Assembly: GCF_026914185.1 (NCBI RefSeq) | Contig: NC_070568.1 | Location: 1,942,001-2,006,000 of the forward strand | Length of the DNA stretch: 64,000 nt | Source of the DNA: Puccinia triticina | Taxonomy: Eukaryota > Basidiomycota > Pucciniomycetes > Pucciniales > Pucciniaceae | Direction: 5' to 3' | In this document: one piece after another, positions 44,597 through 54,390 of the stretch | How the letters are laid out: every line of letters begins with the position of its first letter | Position numbering within the stretch: the stretch's first letter is position 1 | Notes under the pieces: generated by a model | Databases searched by the model: none | What the model was told of the DNA's origin: nothing | The model's input: only the letters and a program-made list of their open reading frames with translations | Made by a program: the position numbers and the translations under genes

Positions 44597-45760
44597 CTAA
44601 AAAGACAAGTGACCGCAATCGAGGTACAGAGATCGCATTAAGTTGGGGGTCGCCAACGTGCGCAGGTAATTGCTGATGATGTTGGCATTGCGGGCCTTTC
44701 CGGTTAAAACCCGATCCCGTTTGAGATGCATCTTGAGGACCGCAAACAGCTTCTCAATCGGATTAAAGTCGGGCGAGTAAGGTGGGAGGTAAATTACTAC
44801 CACTCGTTGATCGTTGCATATCTTCTGAATTGTCCCGTGGTGTATTTTTGCGTTATCGAGGATGAGGACGCTATTTTTCGCAGGAAACGGAGACATCGTC
44901 GGTATCTGATCATTTTATTAGTCGTAATCAAAGCCACATGAGTATCAATACATATGTCAAGTAGATAATCAAAATACAAACATGCCAATATATTAATCAG
45001 GAAAAACTCAAAGTCCAGGCGAGTGATTGAACCCTCCTGTATAATGCTGCCCAAGACACCAAAATCTAGAGATATCGCCGGCAGGACACTGTATCGTGTT
45101 GAGTTGCGGACCTTGCGAATCCGTTTTGAGCGAAATCCCTTTTTTGTCCAGCAAAATCAACGCTGCTGTACCTCCAAGCAGACCGCACTTTCATCTGGAG
45201 AGAGAAGAAGAGAAGAAATGAAATTCAGATTGATCAGTGTTGGAAAACAGGGCCATCGAAAACGAAAAACGACTCAAATCAAAAACGAAAAACAACTCAC
45301 CAGTAAAGACGAGGTAGTCGGCGGGTAGTCTGCCTACATCCAAGCAAAACTGAGCTCGCTTGACCGGACATTGAGCTGGGTTGACGGTGCGTGCAACTAC
45401 ACGCGAAAGACCCAACCTCGTGGTTAACTCCCGGTGAATAGTAGTGATACAGACGTCGATCCCTTCTTGAGCCAAACGGGATTGAATTTCATCAAGATAC
45501 ATAGTCGGATCGCCCAGGATCATCTCCCATACAAACTCGCTTTGCTCTGGAGAGAGCCGGAGAGGTCGACCGCGCGCTAGGTATTCAGATGGATCCCGCA
45601 CGACCGCTCAAGTCAAGATGAAGAGCGCCTTCCACCGTGCGAATGATCGACTAGATATTTGATAGCCAATCGTAAGGTTGATTTGCTCGGGGGTGGATCC
45701 ATTCATCAGCAGGCGTACGCAAACGGCCTTGATTTCTGGTGCATACGTAACAAATCCCAT
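44597..45760 (-). pseudogene. Tc1/mariner DDE transposase, copy 2
   Basis: Mirror of 33649-34812. Differences include SRSFARW for SQSFARW, LT for ST just before the first TGA, and GELFF for GESFF inside the intron read-through. Both in-frame TGA codons are shared with copy 1. The catalytic motifs DESAV, LILDNAKIHH and SPDFNPIEKL are intact, so a suppressed or repaired product would be catalytically plausible, but as it stands it is broken. Confidence 0.8.
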
Positions 45761-46081
45761 GGCGACGGCGGGTTGAGATGAATTGGGATTCGAGTGGCTG
45801 GCGGGAAGTGGACGAGAATGAATATTCGGTCGGTTGGTGGCAGCGGTTGGGGGGAAGGGGGGGGTACCTGGCAGGAAGCGAAGCCAGTAGTCGATGGCCT
45901 TCAATGGCTCATTGGCGTATGGGAGCCGGCCGGGGCTGGATTTTCAGGATTGCAAATAGCGTCCGATATCTGCAGCCCCACAGTTCATATGCAGGCGCAT
46001 GCACGACCTGCAGGCTCTGCTTTTTGGTTTTTGGTTTTTGGTTTTTGGGATCCACTGACATCCTTTTCCGAAAGTGCTGTA

Positions 46082-46850
46082 AGGAGAGAGAAAGCGAGCC
46101 GATGTTTGAGGAACAGGTTATGTCGGTGATGATGTGTGGAAGGGGTGCTTTGCTGATGGTATGATTGAAAATTCTTTTAGGATCTATGAGGTGAGAAATT
46201 CATTGTGGTCTGACTCGATCACAGAGATGTTTACTTGTCTATCAATATGGCCCGTTCACGACCAGGCTAGTTGTAAATAGTGGTCAGGGTTTGATAAAAA
46301 GCCTCTTTATTGATGCTCGTGGTATAGTCACCGTACGCAATGGGTCTCCGAGTTGATAGGAGATGACAATAGCATCTGTTTGCTGCAAAATCAAGGATAC
46401 AATGGCTGGGCCACCCGGGCATGCCGAGACCAGCCTTAAGGAGCCCACTTGTTGGGTCCGGAGCCGGTTTCTGACACCGATGGTCTTACAAGGCTATGTC
46501 AATATCGGTGGTGGTGTTTTGGCCTGGACAGTCTACATGTCGCTGGTCGCCGATTATCGAGAGGCTTTGCTTGAAGGTATTGGGAAAGGTAAAACGGGTT
46601 GGGGTATGTATCGGAACAATGGGGGGGGGGGATTTGGGCTGTATGGAGCCTGCAGGTTCTCACTTTGAGTGGGTCAAACATGAATCCATCTCTGCTATAC
46701 TTCAATGTTCAGCCCGTGTTGGCTTTTTTCTCAGAAGCCAACCGGTAGTTTGAGGGGCATAGCACATTTTTGAAAAGGGACCGGTGAAAAACCGCTTTAG
46801 TTTGAAGTCCATCCTTGAAGCGCTGCTCCCATTCGCTGAGGTGCTCAGAA
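46082..46850. other. Unassigned DNA right of the mariner pair
   Basis: Short frames only (46363-46753). A G10 tract lies at 46621-46630. Nothing was recognised. Confidence 0.35.
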
Positions 46851-47095
46851 ACTGTCCTGCCTTGGGCTTTGCCCGGCGGATTGGAAACTTAAAATCCTGC
46901 CTTGGGCTTTGCCCGGCGGATTGGAGACAAAAAGTACTGCCTTGGGCTTTGCCCGGCGGATTGGAAACTTCAAGTCTTGCCTTGGGCTTTGCCCGGCGGA
47001 TTGGAAACCAAAAAAGGGCCTGCCTTGGGTTTTACCCAGCGGATCTGAGGCTATCTTCCTGCCTTGGGCTGCTCCCGGCGGATTTGAAACTTTTG
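46851..47095 (+). repeat. Six imperfect tandem repeats of about 40 bp
   Basis: Units contain CTGCCTTGGGCTTTGCCCGG followed by CGGATTGGAAAC and a variable tail. The TTGGGC/GCCC parts can pair. The last two units are more diverged (TTTTACCCAGCGGATC and GCTGCTCCCGGCGG). No evidence that the overlapping open frames are genes. Confidence 0.8.
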
Positions 47096-47181
47096 TATAC
47101 AATGGCATTATGGCTATAAAGAGATCTTTGGTTTGAAACTTTCTTACCTATCTACTATATCGTTTTCTTGAATAACGGAGT

Positions 47182-47633
47182 TGTTGGGTGAGCCAAAGAA
47201 GAAACAAGGAACAAAGTCCCCTAAAAAGAAGGAGGGGACGAAGTTCCAACAAAAAGAAAATAGTGAACAAAGTTCAAGCAAAAAAGAAAGAAAGCAGGGA
47301 CGAAATTCCTGCGTATGAGTAGCGAACGGAAGTGGGAGCTAGGAGACAATCCCTCGCTCATACTCCGTTTGCTACAGTGGCCTTCTTAAGAAGGCCGCTA
47401 CCCATGGTAGCTCTCTGGAGGGTCTGGGGACCACCCTCGGCCGGAGCTATTCAGGTCGCACGCTAGCTGCTACCTGAGTACATAGCTCTGCCAGCAGGGC
47501 GTGACCGCACTGGCTCAGTACAGTAGAGTCTCACTTGACATGTGAGACTCTTGAGCTGCATAGGTCACTGGCTCACCTCCGGCTCCCGTGGACACCGGGG
47601 GCCTCTGAGCTGCGCTCTGCCGGCCACCTAACA
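47182..47633. mobile_element. Candidate LTR-like segment abutting the copia break
   Basis: The segment begins TGTTGGGTGAG and ends CCACCTAACA, so its ends are inverted over 8 of 9 bases. It ends exactly where the copia frame stops making sense (47634). No second LTR, no internal domains and no target duplication were found, so this is tentative. It has an A-rich, GAAGTTCC-repeat-containing part (47200-47320) and a GC-rich part. Confidence 0.35.
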
Positions 47634-49165
47634 ATAAAGAGTAGCTGAGACCGGTTCGCCCCATGAAGTCGTAAGGTTTTCACCAGGCAACGGAGTGTAG
47701 ATTGGCACTAATTTATTGTTTACCTCTTTGCGATACTTGCTTACAAGTTGATCAATTAGCAGATGTTGACTTAAAAGAATGCCGTTGTCTTCATACTCCA
47801 GTCGGATACCAACAAGTTTGTTGGGTTTTGAATCCCATTTCACTCAAAGACTGCCTTCCATCTTCTCTCGTAATAGATTGATATCTGACTGTAGATTTCC
47901 AAAAACAATCCCATTGTCCACGTGAATCCAAACAATAATGACCGAATTACCCTTTCTGTACCGATAAAGACATTCTTCCACTTCGTCGCACTCAAAACCC
48001 CAACCGTGCAATAGACTCTTGAAGTGTTTCCACCAGCATCGACTGGCTTGACGAGTACCGTATAATGCCTTCTTAAGTCGGAGAACCTTGCCCGCAAGAT
48101 GTGGAAATAATTCAACCAGTGGATCGACGTAAATCGTCTCTTCAATTGGACTGTGTACGAATGCTCCGGTGATGTTGAAAGAATTAATGTGCCACTTGTT
48201 TCTGACCGCCAGATTAAGTAGCATACGAAGAGTTGAAATTGATGCAGTTGGGGCAAAGGTTGAACGAACGTATTTTCCAAGCCTTTGTTTGAAACCAGGC
48301 ACAACGAAGCGCACCTTGAGCTTGTTAATAGAGCCGTCCGTATTCCTCTTGATGTCAAAAACAAAACGTGTACCTATAGAATGTTTTTTTCCTTTGTCTT
48401 CAATTTCGAAAGTTTCTATTTCCTCCAGTTGATCCCACTTGGATATACAAGCCTTGCGCCACTCAGTAGATGCCTGGGATTGAAGCGCGGCTTTTAATGT
48501 CGTCGGTATTTCTGCATCTGAAATTGCTTGAAGAGTTTCCACTTGTTTGTCTTGATCCTTGCATATCTCCTTAGTCTGTTCTTGTCCAAGCGTCAGAACT
48601 CTATGGACGTTGGGATTGTTAGCAAGGGTTGAAGGAGCGGACAAAAGGGGTTTTCCTTGAAAGTCAAGGAAAGTGGCACACTCTGAGTTGACCACCTTTT
48701 GCGTTAAGGGGTTCCAAAAGAACCAACCACGTTTGTCGTCTTGATATCCCACCAAGTAACCCGTCCATCCCCGTTTATCCAACTTTCGACGACGTTTTTT
48801 TGGGATATGAATTGCTTCCCGAGCGCCGAAAGGATAGAATGATGATGCATCCGGCTCACGACCAGACCATAGCTCAATCGGAGTACTCTTGCAGCGCTGA
48901 TTTGATATCTGGTTGACAAGAAAGCAAGCGCATTGGTATGCATGGGACCATAATTTTGACGGTAGTTTGGAATGTGCAAGAGTTGAACTGGCTATGTCCC
49001 CAAGAGTCCAGTTGAGCCTCTCGGCCTCGCCGTTCTGCTCAGGAGTATAAGGGGAAGTAAAGATTAGGTTGCAGCCGATGGAGTCGAGGTAACTGGTCAA
49101 GGATTGGACCGTTGTGGTGATCAATTCGGTACAGGCGTAGTCAGTTCTCAAAATGGCGCGGCGCG
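47634..49165 (-). pseudogene. Copia element 1: integrase and reverse transcriptase
   Basis: The minus frame covers the end of the integrase core (RTDYACTELI, SPYTPEQNGEAERLNWTLGD), then RT with KWDQLEEIETFEIE, GTRFVFDIKRN, FNITGAFVHSPIEETIYVDP and LKKALYGTRQASRCWW. The polymerase box is changed to WIHVDNGIVF (YVDD expected). A TGA at 47841-47843 interrupts the frame before KWDSKPNKLVGI, after which it continues to GEPVSATLY and stops being copia at 47634. Upstream of about 49165 the protease, gag and 5' LTR are missing. The RNase H end lies at 31191-31835. A dead, split and 5'-truncated element. Confidence 0.87.
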
Positions 49166-49413
49166 TGGAGGATCAACTCTCAAGTGCGCTATGGTGCGCA
49201 GGAACCCTTTCTTCCTATGTAGTGCTGTCTTCTTATTCTTTCTCCCTCTTCTTTCTCTTTTCTATCTTCTTGTTCCTTTTTTTGTTTTTTTTTGTTTCTT
49301 CCCTGCGCGTGTTGGATGGTTTGGTTATGTGGTGGGTTGGTTTTGTCTGAGTTTTGTTCTTTTTGTTTGTTTCTTCTTTCTGTTGAGTTTGTTGCGCGCG
49401 TGGGTGTATGATA
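49166..49413. other. Pyrimidine-rich DNA left of the Harbinger element
   Basis: A 190-bp T/C-rich tract at 49205-49390 with GCGCGTG motifs at both ends. The hydrophobic open frame through it is a composition artefact. Confidence 0.4.
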
Positions 49414-49460
49414 GGGGGTTTCAAAGTTGGCAGATCCCGCTTCCAGGAGCGGATCCAGAA
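49414..49460 (+). repeat. Left TIR of Harbinger element
   Basis: GGGGGTTTCAAAG followed by TTGGCAGATCCCGC and TCCAGGA. Matched by the complement of 61385-61430. Confidence 0.85.
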
Positions 49461-49871
49461 CTCAAAATCAGGAAAAAAAAAGTTCCTGATTTGGCTTCTG
49501 ATGACCTGATCTCCTTCCTCGATCTAGCAGTCAGGAAAGGTCCTTTCTGCCACAGAAGCCCAGGAGATGATGTCTTAAACCGGCAAAAATTTCACATCCA
49601 TCTCATGCCCCGGGGCCCGAACACTCATCCAACATCCCAATTCCGTATGTATCCCTTCACATTATCACTCCACTGATCCAGCATTCCCACTTGGCCAAGT
49701 CCCACCATCACTCAACCACTCCACCAACTCCACTTTCCCGCTCCCATCATCACACCTGGGTGCAATCATCTACATATGTATACTTCTTTTAATAAAATCT
49801 TGCCTTCTTGCTCTCTTGGCCCTACCACTCGCTCAATAATTTCAACACCGCACTTTTTCATCACATCACCC

Positions 49872-49880
49872 TATAAAATA
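49872..49880 (+). promoter_or_regulatory. TATA-like box of the Myb-like gene
   Basis: TATAAAATA lies 39 bp before the ATG at 49919, in a pyrimidine-rich leader. The position suits a fungal promoter with a short 5' leader. Confidence 0.4.
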
Positions 49881-50079
49881 TTCTATCCAACTCTTTCATA
49901 TCCACGAAACCAAACTCAATGGCTCCTACTCTACCAAATCCCACCAACTCCCAAAAAGGATCCACCCAACCGGCCAGGAAACGAAAATCAGCCGCTGAGA
50001 AACACTCACAATTGACACCGAACACCACCAAATCTGCTGCTGAAAAACGCCGAAAGCCTGTCAGTTGGGAAAAGGACGG

Positions 50080-50908
50080 TGTGGAACTCCGTCCGTGCGT
50101 GGGCCGGCGGCAGTTCTGGGAGGGATTTGAGTGATGTAGTGATGAGTGCCCTCCTGTGAATAAGGTCGGATGAGCTGAAGATCAGGAAGCGAGGAAGTTG
50201 GATGATTTTTTTACGACGGCGTTGAGCGCGCGTCGGCGGTTTGAGTTATTCAAAAAAGAGGTGGGGGCTAATGGTGCCTAAGTCGCTTTGAGAGATCACG
50301 AAGCAAACGCCAAGAGTTGGGGAAACGAGGGGATCGACAGAAGAATTGAGAAGTTAGAGTTCTAACTCTGTCTTCGAGGGATCAAGAAGGTTTGAGATCG
50401 ACGGATATTGCGAGAAAAGCCGCCGTACAGGCAACAAAAAAGGAAGCGGAGACTCGAATGAATATTCTAGGATCGATATAAGCTCAGCGAAAGCACTACG
50501 AAGCCACTCTCAGATCGGGATCGAAAAAGCTGATAGAATTCCTCCTTGGATCAGAAAGGGTTCTATGCCTCCCCTTCGGCTAAGCTCGGATGAACTTAGA
50601 CTCCAGGGAAGCGCCGCGCACTGCGGACCCATCATCATGCCCCGCGCGCCCAAAACAAAAAAAGAAAAGCATAATAAAGGAAAAGGAACCAACCCGCCAC
50701 CTTCAAAACCTCCAACGCGCGCACAGAGAGAAAAGGGAATAAGAATAATAAAAAAAAGAAAACAAGATAACCAGCACCAGGACATAAGGAAACAAAGAAC
50801 AGAGGAGCAACAAAAAGGAAACTAGAGACGCCTCGCCGTACCCGCTGCGCGCCGAGCCGAACTGAGTTTTGACCGTGATTCCCTGACTGTACCGTGTTGC
50901 GCACCACA
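50080..50908 (-). repeat. 3' LTR of the gypsy element
   Basis: Ends TGTGG and CCACA. On the minus strand a purine-rich GGAGGAGA immediately precedes it (50909-50916), the likely polypurine tract. The LTR holds a long A/G-rich tract near 50640-50820 that makes overlapping open frames without meaning. Confidence 0.93.
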
Positions 50909-51042
50909 TCTCCTCCACGCTTGCAGTCTGTCCCTAGACTGCTCGCGTCCGCCTCCGTTGATTGAGTGTTTGAATGGAAAAGACTGGAGAGACCGTTGAA
51001 AATGACCTGAGAGAAAAAAGAAACAACCAGGGCCACGGCGAT

Positions 51043-51144
51043 GCTCACGAATGTGGCTGAAGCAGAGTTTTTACACGAAAGCGGTAGAATTACCCTGGAG
51101 GTGCACAATTGGGAGGACTTACTTTTGGTCTCCTGTGCCTCCGC
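51043..51144 (-). repeat. 100-bp gypsy internal repeat, copy A
   Basis: Starts GCTCAC and ends GTGCCTCCGC on the plus strand. On the minus (sense) strand it contains AGTAAGTCCTCC, a perfect consensus 5' splice site. Ends CCTGGAGGTGCA and TGTGCCTCCG can pair. Related to copies B, C and D. Located over the end of ORF2. Confidence 0.8.
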
Positions 51145-52210
51145 GGGAATAATACCGTTTTACCTGATCCGCCGAGAACCTCCGCCCCAACTGAGTGCCG
51201 TCGAGTTCTTCAAGAATGTAGGAACCTCCATGCACCTGGCGCACAACCCGGAAGGGCCCATTCCAGCGGCCGGCAAATAACTTGCCCCACTGCGTTTCAA
51301 GAGCGCGGTTGTAGGCCAATACCATATCACCAGGCTGGAGAGGGGATCGCAGGCGACTCGCGTTCTTCTCTTCCCAGTACTTGACGGACCCTTCTCGTGA
51401 CTTCATCAGCTTCTTGTGCGCTAACTCGCGCACCTCCTCCGCTGCCGCTTCCAACGTCGAATCTGAAGAGGAATCATCGCAAATTTGTCCTAGGCTCACA
51501 TGTGTGGCGACGTATTGCTTTCGATGGTGCAGCGGAGAGCCCTCGGAGGTGCATAACTGGGGAGGACTTACTTCTGCTTCCCAGTGCCTCCGCAATGCGC
51601 CAGTGTCCTCCACTGCAAACAACCCCTTCTTCAAACCCTGAGACGCTAGTTTACCCTCCTTGCGGATAAACTCAAAGATGACCGATGGAGCTAGTTTTTC
51701 CTCATTGCGGAGGCGAAGTTGAATTGCTAGAAAGTTCTCATTGCCAAGACGCGTCCGACGGGGCGGAAAACCGGCTGGAATAGAAAGGTGGAGAAAATTC
51801 CCGGTGGGGCTCACATACGTGGCATGTAATGTTTTCGACGACGTAGCAGAGCCCTCAGAGGTGCATAACTGGAGAGGACTTACTTCTGTTCTCCAGTGCC
51901 TCTGCGGAAACCCATTATCCTCCTCATACGCTTTCCTCTGATCCTGAAACGCTGGATCTTGAGAAGATAGAGTAGCCGCCCGTACCGAAAGAGTCAAGCC
52001 GGAAGAAATTGAGACTGAAGAAACGATTGGGAGTGAAATATTTTTGGATTCTTTTGACTTTTCTTGATGTTTTTGATGTTTTGAATTCGGCTTGGAATGA
52101 AAAAATAACGGTGAGCGCGCCAAATGAACCTCTTTGAGATAAGCTAACCCTTCAGCACGAGAGCGAGGCTCTACATTAGCTCGGCCAATAGTAGAGTTAG
52201 CTGAAGTCAT
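51119..52210 (-). CDS. Gypsy ORF2: integrase C-terminus fused to repeat-derived sequence
   Basis: A 363-codon frame that begins next to the gag-pro stop (its ATG overlaps the junction at 52207-52210). The last 110 residues are a gypsy integrase tail: KYWEEKNASRLRSPLQPGDM, then GKLFAGRWNGPFRVVRQVHG and SYILEELDGTQLGRRFSADQ, the GPY/F-type domain. The first 250 residues show no RT, RNase H or DDE integrase core. They are low-complexity and contain two diverged copies of a segment with HWRTEVSPLQLCTSEGS and HWEAEVSPPQLCTSEGS, encoded by repeats B and C listed below. It looks like what remained after deletion of pol. Whether it is translated is unknown. Confidence 0.65.
   Translation of the reverse strand: MTSANSTIGRANVEPRSRAEGLAYLKEVHLARSPLFFHSKPNSKHQKHQEKSKESKNISLPIVSSVSISSGLTLSVRAATLSSQDPAFQDQRKAYEEDNGFPQRHWRTEVSPLQLCTSEGSATSSKTLHATYVSPTGNFLHLSIPAGFPPRRTRLGNENFLAIQLRLRNEEKLAPSVIFEFIRKEGKLASQGLKKGLFAVEDTGALRRHWEAEVSPPQLCTSEGSPLHHRKQYVATHVSLGQICDDSSSDSTLEAAAEEVRELAHKKLMKSREGSVKYWEEKNASRLRSPLQPGDMVLAYNRALETQWGKLFAGRWNGPFRVVRQVHGGSYILEELDGTQLGRRFSADQVKRYYSRGGTGDQK
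51494..51593 (-). repeat. 100-bp gypsy internal repeat, copy B
   Basis: Same layout as copy A (GCTCAC...GTGCCTCCGC), in frame within ORF2, again with AGTAAGTCCTCC on the sense strand. Confidence 0.8.
51809..51905 (-). repeat. 100-bp gypsy internal repeat, copy C
   Basis: Closest to copy B; in frame in ORF2. Sense strand AGTAAGTCCTCT. Ends in GTGCCTCTGC. Confidence 0.8.
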
Positions 52211-54318
52211 AAAAAATGATGTTCCTCTTCAGGATCATTGCGAATGCTGGCCATCCGCGACAAAACCGCTTTCCTTCCCTTCCCAGGAAAGTCGCGTTCC
52301 CAGCGCCCCTGGTCCGTGGCACACAGCGATATCTCGATTTGCCGGCCCTCTGAATCCGGCAACAGAATCTTCTCGCCGCCCTGGCCTGAATAAAGGAGGG
52401 TTGCTTCGAAATCAATGAGAAAGGGACGACCCAAAATCAAGGGTCCCTCGGCGCGGGTGATCCAAAAGTGGCAAGACCCAATGATCGTGCGCCCCACGCG
52501 GATCTGGACATCCTCAGCGACTCCCATCAACTCGCAGGATTGATTGGCAATACCGTAAACCGCCGAGCTAAAATTTACGCGTGGGCTAATGTTAAATTTG
52601 TTAGCCATCGCATTTGAGATCAAGTTCAGTTGGGAGCCGGAATCGATCATGGGAGAAGCTGCACTCTCCTCATCCCCAATCAAACAAGGCAGGAATCCAA
52701 GGGGGCACGAATAGAGCCGCGAGTCCGCTCCGGGGCCTTCCGGGTCGGGTCCCTCTGCCAACAACGTTCCGGAAGCCGTCCTGAGTTCCTCGGTGCCCGC
52801 TTCCACCCGACGCTTAGTCACCCACTTTTTCCATCCCTCTGCCATAGCCGGAGAAATTGCTAAGAGCTCCCTGACTGTTACTCCTGGAACTGGAAGGTCA
52901 GAGACCTTCTTGATCATGTCGTCGATTGCGTGAGGCTGATCCTTGGAAATGGCCCTCTCAAATCGAACCTTCTGAACTGGCGGCTTCGGTTTGCTAGACG
53001 GCTCTGGTGCTTCCGTGCTTTGCGGAATGGGATCCGCCGACGGCGCAGCTGGGCTCCTCTCAAAAAGCTCGGGCTCTTCGTCCTTGTCCTCCGCATCAGA
53101 ATCCGCCGGAGGCGTCGCGGTCTTCCTGACTGGCTTTCTCACCACCGAAGGAGGGACCATTGGCGCCTTGTAGGGCTTCGGAGGTTCGTGCTTCTTACGG
53201 GCCGGATCCGCCTCATAGGTTCCCGCAAAAGATTGAGACGAGATGGCCGGGGGATACCAAGGCTCAAGGGACCCACAAGTAGCTCGAAACTCAGTCGAAG
53301 AAGCAGCTGCAGACTTAGGCTGAAAAGATGCAACCACGTGTCGAATCGGCCTCGAAGAATCAAAAGGGATTAAAGCTCCGTTGGGCAGAAAAAAATTACT
53401 ACCCTTTTGCTCGACCAGGTTCGCCTCTTTATCTTTAACCAGCTCCATGCAACGGCCCGTACCGTGACCCTCTCGGTGACAGTAATAGCATACCATTGGC
53501 CCACGAGCTTCGCGCGGCGTTCCAGGTGTAGAAGGGACACCCTTCAGCACGAACTTCCGCTCCAAGCGCTGCTCGAAAGACTGCAGCATCTTAGAGATTT
53601 CGTCCACGGTCGCGGGAGGTTTATCTGAGACCGGAACATCCTTCGGGCGGCGGTCGTCCTCCATTTTTTTCATGATCTCATTAGCGGCCTTGAATTCAGA
53701 TGCGGGAACTGCGCCCACCTTGGGTTTGATCTGCTCAGAGGTAAAAGCCACCTCCTCTTCCATCTCAGATTTGACAGCTGCTCTGAGTTCACTAAGGACT
53801 GGAAGGCGGTACCGTCCGTCCAACGTCTTGACCATCTTTTTCTCCTTGACTAAATAAGACTTGATGCGCTGCTGAAAACCGGATGAGAATGAAAAGAAAA
53901 AATGATCGACGGCTAGATCTTCGGAAGATAGGTGCTGATAGCGAATTAAATAGGATAAAATGACATCGAAGACGGATTTAAATGATCTGTACGCGTCCAA
54001 TGATGAGATGCCGCCTTTGGCGGTCCACGAGTCTTTGAGGGCTTGAAGATCCGCGACAGTGTAGCGGACTGTATCGACCTGACCCCAACGCTCGATCATC
54101 TGCTCGCGAAGCGTAGTCCACGACTTCGTCGCGTAGCCGCTCATGTCCCATACCGCATCTTGTATGTCCTCACTCCCGAGGAAAGAGGGAATCTGAAGGA
54201 CCTTGTCCTCGTCGGACGCGCCGTCCAAGTTGGCCGCGAGCTCATACTGACGCAGAAAGGCTTCAACCCGAGTTCCAACGAACTTGAGAGACCGGTCTTG
54301 AGGCTTGATTTTTACCAT
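52207..54318 (-). CDS. Gypsy gag with zinc knuckle and aspartic protease
   Basis: An intact 703-codon frame. Residues about 1-200 form the capsid-like part (FLRQYELAANLDGASDEDKV, then VWDMSGYATKSW and WTAKGGISSLDAYRSFKSV). A CCHC zinc knuckle CYYCHREGHGTGRC lies near residue 285. A Pro/Ser/Lys-rich linker follows. Residues about 550-660 hold an aspartic protease with DSGSQLNLIS and the second-lobe motif LILGRPFLIDFE. Capsid plus protease suggests it can still build and mature particles. The start is the first ATG, about 300 bp inside the primer site. Because gag and protease are open while pol is gone, selection for gag in trans-mobilised elements is plausible. Confidence 0.85.
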   Translation of the reverse strand: MVKIKPQDRSLKFVGTRVEAFLRQYELAANLDGASDEDKVLQIPSFLGSEDIQDAVWDMSGYATKSWTTLREQMIERWGQVDTVRYTVADLQALKDSWTAKGGISSLDAYRSFKSVFDVILSYLIRYQHLSSEDLAVDHFFFSFSSGFQQRIKSYLVKEKKMVKTLDGRYRLPVLSELRAAVKSEMEEEVAFTSEQIKPKVGAVPASEFKAANEIMKKMEDDRRPKDVPVSDKPPATVDEISKMLQSFEQRLERKFVLKGVPSTPGTPREARGPMVCYYCHREGHGTGRCMELVKDKEANLVEQKGSNFFLPNGALIPFDSSRPIRHVVASFQPKSAAASSTEFRATCGSLEPWYPPAISSQSFAGTYEADPARKKHEPPKPYKAPMVPPSVVRKPVRKTATPPADSDAEDKDEEPELFERSPAAPSADPIPQSTEAPEPSSKPKPPVQKVRFERAISKDQPHAIDDMIKKVSDLPVPGVTVRELLAISPAMAEGWKKWVTKRRVEAGTEELRTASGTLLAEGPDPEGPGADSRLYSCPLGFLPCLIGDEESAASPMIDSGSQLNLISNAMANKFNISPRVNFSSAVYGIANQSCELMGVAEDVQIRVGRTIIGSCHFWITRAEGPLILGRPFLIDFEATLLYSGQGGEKILLPDSEGRQIEISLCATDQGRWERDFPGKGRKAVLSRMASIRNDPEEEHHFL

Positions 54319-54390
54319 CTTGCGCGAAGATCCCGAGTCCTAAGACGAATCCATGAGGATCTAACTAGAAAGGAAAGGCGTTCGAGGGCG

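Larger units (their letters stand above)
33328..46081. repeat. 12.75-kb inverted repeat formed by two mariner copies
   Basis: Base x pairs with base 79409-x over most of the arms. Gene ends show this: 34812/44597, 35754/43655, 35995/43414, 36669/42740 and 37538/41871. The symmetry breaks only at the solo LTR, the 24-bp repeat, the AAAAACC run and the 200-bp spacer. Protein pairs across the arms are identical or nearly so, so the copies are young or kept alike by conversion. Confidence 0.93.
39983..46081. mobile_element. Tc1/mariner-type cargo transposon, copy 2 (inverted)
   Basis: A 6,099-bp element bounded by TACAGCACTTTCGG (39983) and GTGCTGTA (46081), in opposite orientation to copy 1. 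It holds an intact cargo gene A (40313-41871), gene C (42740-43414), gene B (44354-43655, minus) and the transposase pseudogene (45760-44597, minus). TIRs are 39983-40279 and 45786-46081. The flanks differ from those of copy 1, each side with its own TA, which supports two separate insertions rather than one folded duplication. Confidence 0.88.

Noticed and set aside
31836..47633. Helitron (5' TC..., 3' CTAA) spanning the copia break
   Set aside because: TC and CTAA occur at the right places, but the flanks are not A and T, no terminal hairpin or Rep/helicase was found, and four bases are weak evidence.
49104..49676. 190-codon hydrophobic protein
   Set aside because: Translation of a pyrimidine-rich tract; it spans the copia end and the Harbinger TIR, so it cannot be a real gene.
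50510..51108. Membrane-like proteins on the minus strand of the LTR (also 55099-55558)
   Set aside because: They arise from the A/G-rich LTR tract and occur identically in both LTRs.
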